A stretch of DNA of 64,000 bases from Symsagittifera roscoffensis (GCF_963678635.1 NC_087069.1:25162303-25226302); one strand, 5' to 3'; positions 22,171-34,737 are shown, counted from the first letter of the stretch. Program-made: numbers and translations. The notes: generated by a model not told the origin, from the sequence alone.

Positions 22171-22329
22171 TTTTTCTTAAAGTTACTCTCTTTTTGATCT
22201 CTTTCTATTTTTTTTCATGCAATTTAATAACAATTAAGACGGTTGACACCCAAATTTATTGAAAACACAAGAAATTTCTTTTTTGATTCGATTTTGAGCA
22301 CTTTGTTTTGCTGTAAAAACTGTCTTGGA

Positions 22330-23300
22330 CCGCGCTAGTCAACAAATAGCCGATGAATGAAACAGGTGGCGAATAAAATATGAAAAAACTACTGAAAAAT
22401 ATCCGTTTGAAAATAAATGAGGGTGAGGTATGCTTCAACAAAAATCATGTTATATGCCGAGATATATCAGTCGCGGACTACCAAAGCATGGTTGAATCGT
22501 TACATTGCGAGAAAAAAAGAGAGGCAGAACCGCAAGGTGTGAAAATTTTTCGTCCAATACGTTGATGATATAGTGACGTTGGTCAAAGTTGACTTTGAGA
22601 AAAAAGTTCATGCCGCTAAAAAACTCTAACCTCACATGCAGTTCACTACTTAACAACCAAACGCATCGGAAAACCTCGCTTTTCTAGATTTAGAAAAGAA
22701 TTTTGATATGAAAAGAACTGTATATAAGGATGGTACTGAAAACCGAGAGTTACAGGTACCATACTCAGCTTTAGGAGTTGTGCTAAGGCAAAGAAGAAGG
22801 TTTTGAAGAAAAACCGTGAACAGTGGTTGCACAACCAGTATACAAATAACTGGCCGTCTCAGGTTGCTTATCTTGTCCTCAAAAATACCATCTTGAAAAT
22901 TGTTCACATAAGAAGCCATGGTGAAAAACCGAAGTCTTGTACTAGCAGTAAGGATGTACCGCCCATGCTGATTTGTCAAAATCGAGCTAACTACACTCGG
23001 AATTCTGCAAGCAAGAGTGCGAAGTAGCTCGACCGCACAGATAGTGTTAGCTGCGAGAAATTAACAACTTGTCTGCAATCAATAAAATCAGCTTTCGTGG
23101 TTGAACTAAAACCTAGTCTGGCTTGCAATTAGGATTGTAGGGACGTGAATCCATCTAGGTCTACCAAACGTTCAGGAACTTTACCACAAGGGCTGAGGAG
23201 CACTGCAAATCTGATACTCATGCCGGGAAACATCTAGAATATTGGGGAGCCCATTGTGTGAGATTGAAGAGGTTGAGATATCATTGAACGGGTCAAAAGC
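22330..23300 (+). pseudogene. Penelope-like retroelement remnant 2 (reverse transcriptase plus GIY-YIG region)
   Basis: 22555-22620 reads QYVDDIVTLVKVD, the reverse-transcriptase catalytic motif, and is followed by a LAFLDLEKN segment. The frame 22803-23027 carries NREQWLHNQY and DVPPMLICQNRANYT, typical of the region between polymerase and endonuclease in Penelope-like elements. At 23159-23280 the frame VYQTFRNFTTRAEEHCKSD followed by AGKHLEYW resembles the core of the GIY-YIG nuclease. Domain order and motifs fit the family. Multiple stops and frameshifts show it is inactive. Confidence 0.7.
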
Positions 23301-25079
23301 TGTTTTCAGTTCCTATATTTAGAAGCGCTGGATATTAGAAAACGGAAACCAGGAGTGAACGCATGCAAAAAATTGGAAAATTCACTGAATCAATAGATCC
23401 AAAATCAAAAAATTTGACTCAAGTAATAAAATTTTTAAGAATTGAAATCTAAGCGTAACACTAAAATACGGATCGAAATTTTGAGTTTGAAAATTTAGGG
23501 AAAAAACTCTTTGTATGACATTTTATTTAACCAAAATGATTAATTAGTTTTATTGAATTTTGGATCGTTCGGTGAAATTTAATTAGGTGTTTGAATCTGG
23601 AGATGCGCAGAAAACGGTGGTTTATTTTACGATATTCTTATACAATTTTACTGTAATCCATTTTTTTTTGATATCAACTTGTTCTTTCATTGGAATAAAT
23701 TCTTCCCTCCTGTCTCTGCTTCTTCATAAAGCTTGTTTTATACTTTTTCAACCACTCACATTTTTGTCTTTATCTTGCTACTTCGGTTGGATTATGACAT
23801 CAATAATACCGTCTGGCGTCCCTTTAATGTTTTTTCTCTAATTTTGGAGATAGTTTTTCTACTTAACAGAAAATTTTTGTGATTGGAACATTTGAATTTG
23901 GTTATCACTCTTGGCATTAGCCCATTTTGAAGAAGTTCACTTTATGTTACAACCTGTACTGTTTTTAAGTCTCTAAAATCAAAACACTCAATTCTCAGAA
24001 ACTCAAAAATCATTTTCCAACATTCCAACCACTTTATTTTTATTTGTTGAGCATCAGAACTGGAATTTAAAAAGAATACATTAGCCTGTCCGTTGAGTTT
24101 TTTTTGCTCTCGAAAATATCCATTCAAATTAAAACAAAATCAATCAAATGTTTTGTGATTTTTCACCCTGTGTTTTATCCAGGCACAAACCAAAACTGGT
24201 ATACAACTTGTTGTTTTCTAATGGTACGCGTTAACTTTTTATGAAAAATTAATTATAAGCAACTATTCACCACCAAAATAAATTTTGTGTACAACTTGAT
24301 ACAAATAGATCGCTATGAATAAAATTAAAAAAAAACATTTTCTCGCACCTTCTGTGCATCTTTAGGTTTAAAAAGTAAACTAAAATTTACAAATTACACT
24401 TAAATCATAAAAAGCGTCAAAAAATTCTTTAGAATTAATCAATCAATTTGTTTCAAAAATGTCACCTTCGACCAGATTGCCGCCAGAAAAAGGTTCACCT
24501 TAACGAATTTTATTTTGAGTGGTTCTACTGTACGAAAGAGCAGCTTCTGTGTTTACCGATCTTATCTTTTGAAGAGAATGAATTGGGAAGGGTCACTTTG
24601 AGTTGACAAGCATTTAAAAAAACTCGTTCAAAAAGAAAGACACGTAACCTTTTTAAAATCTCGAGAACCGAAACACAGCGAAAAATCAGAGCCGAGTGGA
24701 GAACCGTGATTTTCGCTTGTAGAGAAAAATTGCGACGACATCAAGAGAGACAATTACTGGAAAAACAAGAAGCCTTCCGAATTCTAACGATTGTGCTAAT
24801 ACAATTGTTACCGGAAAAGTTGACCGATCGGGACGCTCAAGAGTGAGGACGGCAACCCTTCTTTGACATGAAGGAGACGTCTCTTCAGGAATATTGAAGG
24901 AATCGGAAGAGTCTGGAGATATACTTCCGAACTGTCGTTTTAGTAAATTTTAGCTTCCGAGATGTTCTGAATTCAAATTGAAATATCTATCTTCAGTTTC
25001 AGACTATGAAAAGCTAATGTATAAAGTGATTTCTCTAAAGTAAAAAAAAAACGATAATAATATTGTAACTTAATAAGGA
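23301..25079. other. Gene-free intronic stretch, one GC-richer block
   Basis: Mostly AT-rich. A block at about 24640-24960 is richer in G+C, with a Ser/Thr/Arg-rich conceptual translation interrupted by stops. It could be a decayed exon or element, but nothing is recognisable. Confidence 0.3.
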
Positions 25080-25369
25080 TAATGAATCTACCCCGTTTTT
25101 AGGAGCGACCTCGTGGTCTGGGGATACTGAGACCCAGCCATGAGTTCACTATATTGCATGCAACTAAGTTAATTTGCGCGACTCGGCTGATAGCCTTCAA
25201 GCAGTAACAACTACTTGACCCGATGTTTGCGCGACCATTTTGAGCTGGCTGCGGTAGAGACAGTGAAAAGCACGTGAAGCTTTATCTCGTTGCTAGTCAG
25301 TCGTTGTAGGATATAGTTTTACTTTCCGCCATTATTTACTTTCAGTGCGAATGTTGCATAGGTGATTTT

Positions 25370-25384
25370 TGGCGCTCCTGGGTG
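25370..25384 (+). other. Retrotransposon primer-binding site (left copy)
   Basis: TGGCGCTCCTGGGTG starts with the TGG that pairs with the CCA end of a tRNA. The identical 15-mer is present, inverted, at 41121-41135 at the outer end of the other Ty3-type element. The flanking sequence is also similar (GTTrCATA upstream, ACATCA downstream). It marks the end of the 5' LTR, which therefore lies upstream of 25370. Confidence 0.6.
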
Positions 25385-25480
25385 TTATTCTTAACATCAT
25401 AATCAGCAAGTACAGTAACGCAAGCCTTAAAGGATGCTTATATTAAGGCTCTTAAATGATTGCCGGAAGGGGTGGTCCGA

Positions 25481-26205
25481 AATAGTGATTTGTGGGGGAT
25501 CAAAAAATCACTATTTTGATCCTAAAAACCGGTCTGTTATGCGATCTGTTTCAGTGGAAAGCGATATAGGATTATTAATACAAGCAGTATAAATAGTAAT
25601 GCTAATGATATTACATCCCTCCAGGTCCGTTCAATATCCAAATTAAGGTGCTTAACTCGGAAAATTGCAACTTGATGAGCGTTCACTTCAATGCAGTCAC
25701 TGTCGTGCCCCCGACAGATCGATGCTGTACTTTCTGCACCATAGGGGATACAAAATTGTTTATTGATACCCAACCAGCAATTGTTGTTGTCGTTTTGACC
25801 CCTCCTGCTGCTCTTTGCACTGCCTGATTGATGCTGAACTTCAACCACTCGACTCCTCCGGCACTGTGAAGAGCCACAGGAGGGGTCAAAAGGACAATAA
25901 CAATCGACTGTTGGGTATCAATAAACAATTTTGTATCCCCTATGGTGCAGAAAGTACGGCATCGATCTGTCGGGGGCACGACAGTGACTGCATTGAAGTG
26001 AACTCTCACCAAGTTGCAATTTTCCGAGTTAAGCACCTTAATTTGGATATTGAACGGACCCGGAGAGATGTAATATCATTAGTGTTACTAATTATACCGC
26101 TTGTATTTTTTAATACTCCTATATTGCTTCCCACTGAAACAGAGCACAAAACAGACCGGTTTTTAGGATCGAAATTGTAATTTTTTGATCTCCCACAAAT
26201 CGCGA
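25481..26205. repeat. Foldback element: two ~345-bp inverted arms, each with the same ORF
   Basis: 25481-25824 is repeated inverted at 25860-26205 with only a few percent divergence, around a ~35-base loop. Both arms begin at the outside with GATTTGTGGG-GATC-type sequence. Each arm encodes the same open frame reading outward from the centre (25848-25537 on -, 25815-26180 on +). It contains LGINKQFCIPYGAEST, CRGHDSDCIEV, HQVAIFRVKHLNLDIER and a hydrophobic, probably membrane-spanning segment near the C-terminus. I do not recognise the protein; an envelope-like or membrane protein fragment is possible. It lies between the primer-binding site and gag of the left element. Confidence 0.75.
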
Positions 26206-26460
26206 TTTTTGAGATATTGACTTTTTTTTACACAAAAGAGAGCGCTAAGCCATGTTGTATGGGGTAACATAGAAAACGGCAACATCCTCCTTGTTCTGAC
26301 AACGTCTCCGGAAAGAGTCAAAAAACTTTGAGAAATTTCTTTCCTTTTACTATAAACAGGTGATGAAGTAGGAGAAGGAGGAAGACAATGAAGAAGCTGA
26401 TATCTTTAATCTCGAATAAGCCTGAACAGCTGGACTGATGAAAACGAGACATCCACAAAC

Positions 26461-28280
26461 ATGGAGAAAGGTCATTCTGATCAGTTGGATGCCCTCATGA
26501 CTATAAATAGGACTATTAATAGAACACGACAGTCGAAAGAATTCATGAAAACGAGCAAATCAGATTTGCAATCAGAAAAGACCGGGGTCACAAAGTCAGG
26601 GACCGCATCAGTAGAAAAACAGACGGTTTACGAAGAGAAATTGAATCCGAGATGTAGAACAGTTTCGACAAGCACTACATTGCCTGGAACAAACAAGGTG
26701 AAGCCACCCTTAGTGACTTCATTGGTGGAAAGAGGGGCATCAATAGAAAAGGGCTTGGCCAGGATTGTGCATAGCATGGGTGAGCAGAGTAAACGTATTT
26801 CAAAAGAATGAGTGGATTAGAAATAGCGGTTCATGTTGATAGGGAAAACCTGCGGGAGGAAATAAAAGACAGCAGACAGGAAGTTAATAGTAGCGAAAAA
26901 TGCCCAAAAGATCAAACGGATGAGTACTTGGCTAAGAAAATAGAGAGAAACGACTGAAGGGTGATCTGGAACAGCTACCGAATCATTATGAAGAGAATTT
27001 TGCGACTTCGATATTCAGATATACGCTATGTTGGAAAGACGCACTCAGGCTATCAAGGACAGATTAGATGGTCTTCCGGGACTTTCTAGGAGTAGAAGAA
27101 CAAATTCGAGAGAGGCTAGGCGAGAGCCGAGAGTAAATTTCAATGAGCATCCAAAAAGAGGGAGTGCCTATGGATCCACACGTGGAAGGGGCAACTCTTA
27201 TAGTAACGTCACCGGGAATAATAGAGCGAGGAATCCAACGAACATCAGAGGAGATTCCATCGGCAGTACACAGATCTGGAACGAACAACCTAGGCGAGAT
27301 ACAATACGGGTGGAAAGTCTGATTCCACGAAAGGGGATCACTCGATTCCAGGGGAGAGCTCAGCCTAGTGAGTAGGACAGGATAGCTGTACCAGAACATC
27401 AAACATTAGAAGATGAGCTAACAAGTGGGATACTCACGAGATACAACGGCAATGACCACGGGGTTTGAGCCCCTTAAAAGGTCCGTGGAATTTTTCCGCA
27501 CTACGCTATCCAGGACCAGTGAGCGTAACGAGAGTTCTAGATGGGCGTTCAAGAAACAGAGTTGCTACAAGGATGAAGTTGCATTTTGAGGAAGAGAACT
27601 TGACGGAAAGGCAAGAATGCAGTGCGCTCACCAGCAACTTAGAAGGGACAGTCCTGAATTTCGTAAAGCCCAAAAGGCAATACCAGGGGTACACATCCGA
27701 GAAAATTTACAAAATCCTGTTAAATCGCTTTTAAATGAGAGTACAAGGACACTATGTGATGATGCGCTTTGAAAAACGAAGGCAAGGCGAAGACGAGATT
27801 ATAGACAAGTTCTTTGATTACTTGGTTAGGAGGCGTAGTCAACCGGACGAGTCAAACAGCGACGCACCACACAACGCTTTCAACCAATGAACCTACACCG
27901 TAGGAGCTGCGACTGAAAGCCAAAGAATATCTGTTGCTGATGCCGCCACTGTGATCCGGTCATTATAGGAACAATAATGGCAACTTTATCAAGGGACCTG
28001 CAAACAAGGGAAACAAGTAGTGCAGATTGAGGGTTGGCATGGATAACAGACGCATGTATCAGCATGTCCAACTCACATCATGGCATGATGCAATTGGCTT
28101 CTGCCTCGAAGATGAAGATGCTTCGAAGATCGATCATGAGGATTTCATGAGAAGATTAATTACAAAATTCGGTCCCAGGTGCTTCTTCTGCAATCTGAAG
28201 GGCCATTTTAGGTCAGATTTTACACAAATTTGGGATGCTGTTGCAGACATTAAGCACCATAGGCATGATGAAGCTTTATA
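26461..28280 (+). pseudogene. gag remnant of the left Ty3-type element
   Basis: Broken frames at 26461-26811, 27028-27375 (Arg/Gly/Asn-rich), 27465-27890 and 28027-28281. The capsid-like part has MKLHFEEENLTERQ and SNLEGTVLNFVK near 27570-27665, then MMRFEKRRQGEDE near 27760. Counterparts (SNLEGTALKCV and MMRNEKRRQRDDE) occur in the - strand element at 35540-35380. A zinc-knuckle remnant CFFCNLKGHFRSDF (near 28180) has lost its last Cys. The product would package element RNA. Many stops make it non-functional. Confidence 0.65.
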
Positions 28281-28308
28281 AGGTGTAAAAGACAGCAAGG
28301 CACGCCTG

Positions 28309-29230
28309 ATGAGCGAGGCGGAATCACGGAGGAAAGAAAAATCACATGAGCTAGAAACAAAGAAATTGCAAGCTGAGCGATTAGAGACCAATGAACCAGA
28401 GCCTGAAAACGAGGCCAACGAATTTAGTATCGACTATAAAGCAGCAGCAAGAGATGCCCTGAAAAGAGTTCAACAGAAAATGGCCACAAGGGAAATAGAA
28501 CAAAAAGTCACAGAACGAAATGAAAACGAGAGAGCTCAAGATCAGCTTAACTCTCTTGAAGCAACTGCGGTACAAGAGACCACGGCACCGAGTAGTTCGA
28601 GCATGAAGCTGAACGTGATCTGCGGACAGACATTCGGGTTGGTGTCACAAGGAAGTAAAATTCAGTCAATAAACTCGCTGGCGGGGCATCAGGTAATCAG
28701 GAACCTAAGTGAAACTTCGGAGTTCACCATGATACAACTGGATAATTACACAGGTTATCTGAGACAAGCAGAGCCACGCACATAATCGAGAGCTGTGCGA
28801 ACCCTGTTGAGAACCGGAGTCACTCGAACAATGAAAACGCACGGGCGTTACGTGGATGTCTATGGACCCTATCAAGTGATGTTAAACTAGGATGAGATGT
28901 ATTACAGACAATGACATAATAGGATAGATAGATTGGGGTCAGAAAGAACTAAAGGTCCATAGAATTGGCCATGGTGCCATGATGTTCAAGATGCAGTGCA
29001 CATTAGATACGAAGCGAATACAGAAGGAAAGAAGACACCGAAGGAAAGAACCTTGGAATAAAAGTACTCCTAGACACAGAGGCAGTAGTCAGTGTAATGC
29101 CGATTCTATACATGGGAGGACGGAATCTCTGGATGAAATTTCTCGTGGTGGGGAACCTGGAAGATTCGGATCAACTCATCTTGGGACGTTAATTGGTCAG
29201 GAATTTCGACGTGATGTTCGACCTTAATAA
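28309..29230 (+). pseudogene. Protease region of the left Ty3-type element
   Basis: The frame 28309-28785 starts with a charged, coiled-coil-like segment and ends in AGHQVIRNLSETSEFTM, matching GGHEVTRNLSEPSDQTI at the start of the - strand copy's protease frame (34394). The active-site segment at 29064-29099 reads VLLDTEAVVSVMP: the conserved DTG has become DTE (29073-29081), which would inactivate it. LILGR-like sequence follows near 29185. Confidence 0.65.
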
Positions 29231-29689
29231 CGATTGATAAGGATCGTTATTGTGGCCAGACGGAAGTTATCGTTATCGTTATCGTTACTGATGGCCAGAC
29301 GGAAGGTATGCCAAATTTTTTTTAAATCGAAAAAAATTACAGCCCACCCAGGCAGTAGTAGCGAATTTTAGGATAAAAAAAATCCATTGAGTAATATTAA
29401 GCAGGTTTGCTTAGTACTGAACAAAACAGCCAAAGTTGATCAGTTGATCATATGAATCAGAGTCTCAAAAACGAGTTTTGCCAAAAATAGAGAATTTGGG
29501 AAGTACAAAAAATGAAGTAGAGTTTGAGTTGTTCAGGGCAGTTCTAAATCGGATGTTTTTGAAAACATAAAGCGGATATTGGTTGTTGTAACTTAATTGA
29601 GCAGGAGGTCTAACTAGAGAAGGGTGCTGTACCTCACAGCGCGGAGGGGAGGGGCATGCCATCTCATAAATCGGAGGCGTGTCGAGCAG

Positions 29690-30077
29690 AAAAAGAAATG
29701 CTACTTGAATACGATATGATAGAACCCTCGAAGTAATCTTGGGCTTGTGGCGTTGTCTTTGCTAAGAAGAAAGGGGGCATCTAAGAGTCTGTTGCCACTT
29801 TCGCTACCTGAATGCGGTGACCAAAAAGGACGCAAACCCAATACCATGAATAGACGAGAGCTTCTCAAAACTTGGTGATGTCAAGTTTTTCATCACACTG
29901 GACCTGCGTTCTGCCTTCTGACAGGTTCCTCAACGGAAGAAGGACAGAGAAAGGACTAGATTTGCATGTGAGTTAGGCTTGAACCAATGGGAGAGGATGC
30001 CTTTCGGCTTGTGCAATGCGATGGGACCTTTCAAAGACTGATGACTCAAGCTTTGACCAGCATAACGAAGAAATCTT
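29690..30077 (+). pseudogene. Reverse transcriptase fragment of the left Ty3-type element
   Basis: Motifs in order are MLLEYDMIEPSK, SWACGVVFAKKKGG (29736 on) and ERMPFGLCNA (about 29990-30020), ending with ALTSITKK at about 30075. Next should come the YVDD catalytic motif, but the sequence switches to the opposite-strand element. Stops interrupt the frame. Confidence 0.7.
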
Positions 30078-30084
30078 TCGTTTT

Positions 30085-30759
30085 CACATGTTTTTCTGCT
30101 GACACGTCGACCTGCTGTATACTTTGCGCCTCATCTTCCTTGTTCTTGAGATAACGCATCCATTCCAGTATCCTCAAGTTTGTGTTTTTACTCCTTTTTA
30201 TCTCGCTCTGCTCCAGGTCTATCTCTCGTTCTGGTATCGAGTGATGCTCCTGCGAGGAGTGTTCGCTGTCATTGATGATTTGACCTTCTTCATCGGCTAC
30301 CAGCTCGCCCACATTTGCTAACTCCTTGCCTAACTCCTCGGGTTGTATCTTGTCAATCAAGAAGTCATCGCCATACCTGTTGTATCCCATGCCTTTCCGC
30401 TTCCGATTGCCATTTCTTGTCCCTGCTGTGTTCGACAAGTCTGATTCCGTCCGCTTTGGCACCTCGTTCTGCTCTGGATCACTCTAATTTTCCTCCGCAA
30501 AAGATCCCGCATCTGAATCTGCATCTATTTTCTCATTATCATCCATGCTCACGTTCTCACTGCCGTCATTCTTCTCTCTGGTGACTTTTTCGTTCACTTC
30601 ACATGCTGGCTCCACCAGTAGGTACTCGAGTCCTTCCATGTTCTGTGGTACACACCAGTCTTCCGGAGATGTGACATGAGGTTTCAGATTTTCATAGTGC
30701 GCTGCACGCCCTGTACTCAAGCGGTAGAACCATTTCTGCTCGTGAACCTCCGTTATCAT
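30085..30759 (-). pseudogene. C-terminal tail of the Ty3-type polyprotein
   Basis: The frame 30759-30484 begins ITEVHEQKWFYRLSTGRAAH, like the end of a retroelement integrase (SH3-like/GPY region). It continues into an acidic, Asp/Glu/Ser-rich tail. A second frame, 30462 to about 30085, carries a bipartite basic and acidic segment (RTESDLSNTAGTRNGNRKRK, later SEHSSQEHHSIPEREIDLEQ). A shift separates the two. The last ~13 codons before 30046 read into the antisense of the left copy. Confidence 0.6.
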
Positions 30760-31783
30760 GAAAGGTCCTCGCCTTTTCTTAAGTAATTTTTCCGTGGCCT
30801 TTGGAGTATGATGTTATGGAACACCCGGACATATTGTCCCACTGCATACAATTTCGCCTGAAGTATTTTTTCATCGTACTTCTTCCGCTGTCTCATTTGT
30901 GGTTGCGTCGTGTTCCTCCTGCAGAGCTCGTTCAGTTCCTGTTGTCTCTTGACCGCTTCTTTCACATACGCCTGAGGCGACGTCTTTTTCTTTTCGTATT
31001 CTGGATAAAAGAAGGTTAGGGGCATCGCTCTATCCCTGCCCGTCAACATCATGAAAGGGCTGATCCCTGTTGTTGAGTGTTGCGTGCTGTTATACGCCCC
31101 TATCACTTGCGGCAGATACTTATCCCAGTCTGTCGTGTATCTTGATCAATACACTCTGAGCATGTTCACCAGCGTTCTGTTTTGTCTCTCCACTAATCCG
31201 TTAGTCTGAGGATGGTAAGTTGATGAGTGTGCTTGAGCAATGTGCGATCTCCTCATCAACTTTTGTCAGGTGCCCACGAAGGCTTTCCCGTTGTCCGATT
31301 GGAATGTCATCGGACAACCACATCGCGACATCCAATGCGTTATCAAATGATCACAAGTCTCCTCCGCTGAGGCTCTATTTTGACCAGTATTTGATTATAA
31401 CCCGTGTCAGTCATGCAGATATTCTGCTGGTCTATCTGCACGACTTCGTTAAATTCCGAGCTCTCTACGGACTTGAGTGCGAGTTTCGTTTTTCTTGTGT
31501 ATTTCACTTGTAAACACGCCAGGAATGCGTTCACCCATCTCTCGCAAGCCTTTCTGACCCCTGGTCAATCAAACCTGTGTAGTATTCTTTGTTGATCCTT
31601 GTCTATCCCCTGATGTCCCATTTGGTCGTGCGATCTGAATAACACTCCCGTCTGGTATAACTGTGGTAGTATGACGAGATTATGCTTGTGTAATATCTTC
31701 TCCTCATCATTTCTTCTACATGCTACCACACCATCAGCTGTGTGATAGAGTAAATCTCTTCTCTCTTTGTAGAACTGGCTCAA
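30756..31783 (-). pseudogene. Integrase of the right Ty3-type element
   Basis: 31783-31565 contains the zinc region (HDQMGHQGI, a His-His pair upstream of the core). 31534-31343 holds the beginning of the core, FNEVVQIDQQNICMTDTGYN, with the first Asp. Near 31250-31180 the frame STYHPQTNGLVERQN is the conserved segment containing the catalytic Glu. 31106-30756 (YNSTQHSTTGISPFMMLTGR onward) is the C-terminal part. The enzyme inserted element DNA into the host genome. The pieces lie in different frames, so the copy is inactive. Confidence 0.75.
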
Positions 31784-31868
31784 GATCTGATAACTATCTT
31801 CCTCCAGACCCCCTTTCTCTTTGACTGATGTCTGGAACCATTTGGAGAGAATGCACTCAGCTAGTGCA

Positions 31869-32417
31869 CTAATCCCGTAACTTGAATGGTTCGCTACCTA
31901 GGTAGGCCCTGTATTTCTCTACAAAGGTGACAACCGCAAACATTTCTGCCTTGGGTGCACCGTACTTCATCTCTATATCACTTAAGACTTTGCTCCCGTA
32001 TGCTATCGGCCTCACGACTGTCTTTCCGTTCCATTCCTGCTCACGGTGGTATATGCCAGATATCGCCACCACCGACGCATCCCTATCCAGCACGTTTATT
32101 CCTTTTTCCGTTGGCATATCTAGCACAGGTGCTTCACACAACTTCTTTATTCTTTGGAAAGACTCTTCTTCTGCGTTGTTCGACGTGTATTTCTTGTCTT
32201 TGTGCCTCATGAGTTGTTGCATCGGGTACACTTTGTCCGCATAGCCCTTAATGAATTTCCTGTAATAGTTCGCAAAACTCAAGAAGCTCATCAGTTGATG
32301 CTTCGTTTTCGGTGATTTCCAGGTCAGAACCGCTTCTACTGCGTCTGGGTCTGGTCTGATGCCATGTTTAATCCACCATCCTCCCCAGGTATTTAATCCA
32401 GTCCTTGAGTATCTCAC
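31869..32417 (-). pseudogene. RT connection/RNase H domain of the right Ty3-type element
   Basis: This 182-codon frame contains SFLSFANYYRKFIKGYADKV, typical of the segment after the polymerase palm in Ty3-type elements, and then an RNase H-like region (LDRDASVVAISGIYHREQE, KAEMFAVVTFVEKYR). The usual first RNase H Asp is preserved in DASV. It follows the reverse-transcriptase fragment through a frame change. Confidence 0.7.
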
Positions 32418-32419
32418 AC

Positions 32420-33225
32420 TTCGATGGCTTGCATTTTAGTCCCGCTCTTTTCATGCAAGCGAACACCTCGTCTTGTCGCTCGATGTGGTCCTCAAAGTAG
32501 GTGTCGCTATTACCACGTTGCCCACGTAGCACAACACCAGGTTGCGATATTTCTTCGTTACACTTGTCAATGCGTGTGCCATCAATCGTTGAAACGTAGC
32601 CGTAGCATTGCAAAGACCAAAAGGCATTCTTTTCCACTGAAACAGCCCAGGCTCGCAGGCAAACCCTAATTTGTACCTGTCCTGCTTCCTCAGTGGAACC
32701 TGCCAAAAGGCCGATCCTGAATCAAGAGTTGTAAAAAATTTTGCATCCCCTAATTTCGAGAGGCTGTCATCAATCCTAAGTTCAGATATCGAAAGTCACA
32801 ACAAAGCCTTAGTTGGTCGCCTTTCTTCTTAGCCATCACTACTCCACACGCCCACGGTGATTTGGATGGTTCTATCAAGTCATACTCTAATAGGGTTTCT
32901 ATATATTTTCTATATCCATCCGTTTTGTTAGGGGTCATGCGCCTCGCCCCCTCCATGTGTGGTACCGCCGACTCCTCAAGCTCTAATTCGTGTTCAACAA
33001 AGTTACAACATCCAAAGTCTGCCTAATTTTTCGAAAAAAAACGTCCTCGTTCCGATCTAGTACGTCCCTAATGGCTTCGAGCTGTTCGTCCGTCACCTTA
33101 CCCCTCAAGTATTCCATCTCTGGTAAAACCGGTTTATCCATTTCTAAATCCTCTAGTGTTGGTCTTTCCAAAAAATTCGAACAGCTCGAAAGTCCATCGT
33201 CTGTCTCTGACTTAAGCAATTTCAC
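32420..33225 (-). pseudogene. Reverse transcriptase of the right Ty3-type element (mutated catalytic motif)
   Basis: The start of the domain is seen at 33225-32983 and 32956-32750 (LLEYDLIEPSKSPWACGVVM, then CCDFRYLN). QWKRMPFGLCNATATFQ follows at about 32640-32590. The catalytic YVDD motif appears as YVGN at 32528-32517, which removes both Asp residues. A frameshift a few codons later leads to the frame with FEDHIERQDEVFACMKRAG. The enzyme cannot be active. Confidence 0.75.
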
Positions 33226-33476
33226 AAGCCCTGATGAATATATTTTTATTCAACCTTCTCAAGATACAAATGTTATCCCAATGATTCGGGCAATCAAGAA
33301 CTTCATTTTCTTTTATATTTTCAGTCATTTCAAATCGAGTTTTCACAGGTAGAGAGTATCCCAATTTCCTTCCCCTCTGAATTGTGATAGTTGTATCAAG
33401 AGTATTCAATAAGACACTGGCGCAGAGGCCACTGTTGGTTATCGAGAAGGATCTTCTTAAAATAGCAGCACTTTGA

Positions 33477-34394
33477 CTATTTGGATTTGGGACTATGCAT
33501 CCTTTGTTTATTGTCACTTAGTTCATTATAACTTATCATCCGCAAGCTTATTATTGCCGCTTCGTTTGCTTTCAGGCTTACCCTTCTGCAAAGAATTACT
33601 GGTGCTTTAATCTCATTCGCCATTATCAAATTCACTGGTTTACTAACGTTATTCCCTTCCGGGTTCCAAATCCTGAACATCGCATTGTTAAAATCAATTG
33701 TTAAACCGAAATTCCTGATGAAGTCTCTGCCTAAAATGAATTGGTCATACTCATCTAGATTCTCCACCACGAGAAGGCTCATCCACAAAATGCGTTGTCC
33801 CAAGTTTAGGGCTATTATTGGTGTCCTGCCTAGTACCCGCAGCGCCCCTTTGTTTGCCGCCGACAGCCGTATTCTCGAGTCTATCAAGTCGTCTTTGTCG
33901 AAGCCCATCCTCATCCATGTTTCGATTGGTATGACGCTCAAGTCCGCTCCTGTGTCCAGTAACCCACGCAGTTGAGTCTTCTTTCCGCTTATGTATTGTA
34001 CGTGTGCAGATATAACTGCTTCCATCCCGATATGCATCGCATCTTCTTCTAACATGGCACAGTGTCCAATCGATCTCACTTTTAGTTCTTCTCTACCCAC
34101 GTAAATTTCTCCGGCTAGGTCTTCATCACATATTATCATGCTCATCGTGTAGATGTTTATTCCATCTTTGTTTAGCATTACCTCATGTGGACCATAGGCT
34201 TCCGTGTACCTGTTGTCGATACGTACTGATTTGCGGCCACCTCTTGTGAGTAGTGCCCTCAAGGCTCTAGAAGTTGTTTGCGGGCTTATTGCATTCAAGA
34301 AGTCTGCGTACACATCAATGTGCATTATCGTCTGATCGCTCGGTTCACTCAGGTTTCTTGTTACTTCGTGACCGCCCACTGTGATTATCGACAT
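33477..34394 (-). pseudogene. Aspartic protease region of the right Ty3-type element
   Basis: This 305-codon open frame is the longest intact piece of the element. The retropepsin active site LLDTGADLSVIP is at residues 145-156 (Asp147 codon at 33956-33954), and FILGRDFIRNFG is the second conserved segment. The first ~140 residues (GGHEVTRNLSEPSDQTI; later YGPHEVMLNKDG) are a linker shared with the left copy. The DTG triad is intact here, unlike the DTE in the left copy. Confidence 0.75.
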
Positions 34395-34737
34395 TCTTCT
34401 CGCTCCAATTTTCGTTATGCCAAATGGTTATCCCATCACCATTTTTAGAGTGTTGCACTTACCACCGTTTGCTGGGCTCTCTGCGGCTTCTTGCACTGGG
34501 ATCGTTCTGCAGAATGTCTCATTCAGTCTCTGCTTCTCTATCTCCTGCATCAGTCGTTGCTCGATTTTTTTGTCGCTAAGTCTTGCTTCACTTTGTTGAT
34601 TGCCTCTGCAGCTGCTTTCTCATAGTTTATCTCCAGTGAATTTCCAGTCTCAGCCTCCATGGCAGTTTCGACTTGCGTTACAGCTTTCACCGTTTTTTGT
34701 CGATAATTCCCCACTCGCTGCCTCCGTCATCTTCAAA

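Larger units (their letters stand above)
25080..30077 (+). mobile_element. Ty3/gypsy-type retrotransposon, left copy, 3'-truncated
   Basis: This decayed element on the + strand contains, in order: an LTR-like segment, a primer-binding site at 25370-25384, an inserted foldback (25481-26205), gag pieces (26461-28280), a protease region (28309-29230) and the first part of reverse transcriptase (29690-30075). It is related along its length to the element on the - strand at 30078-41135. It stops abruptly in the middle of reverse transcriptase where the other element begins in opposite orientation. RNase H, integrase and the 3' LTR are absent. Confidence 0.75.
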
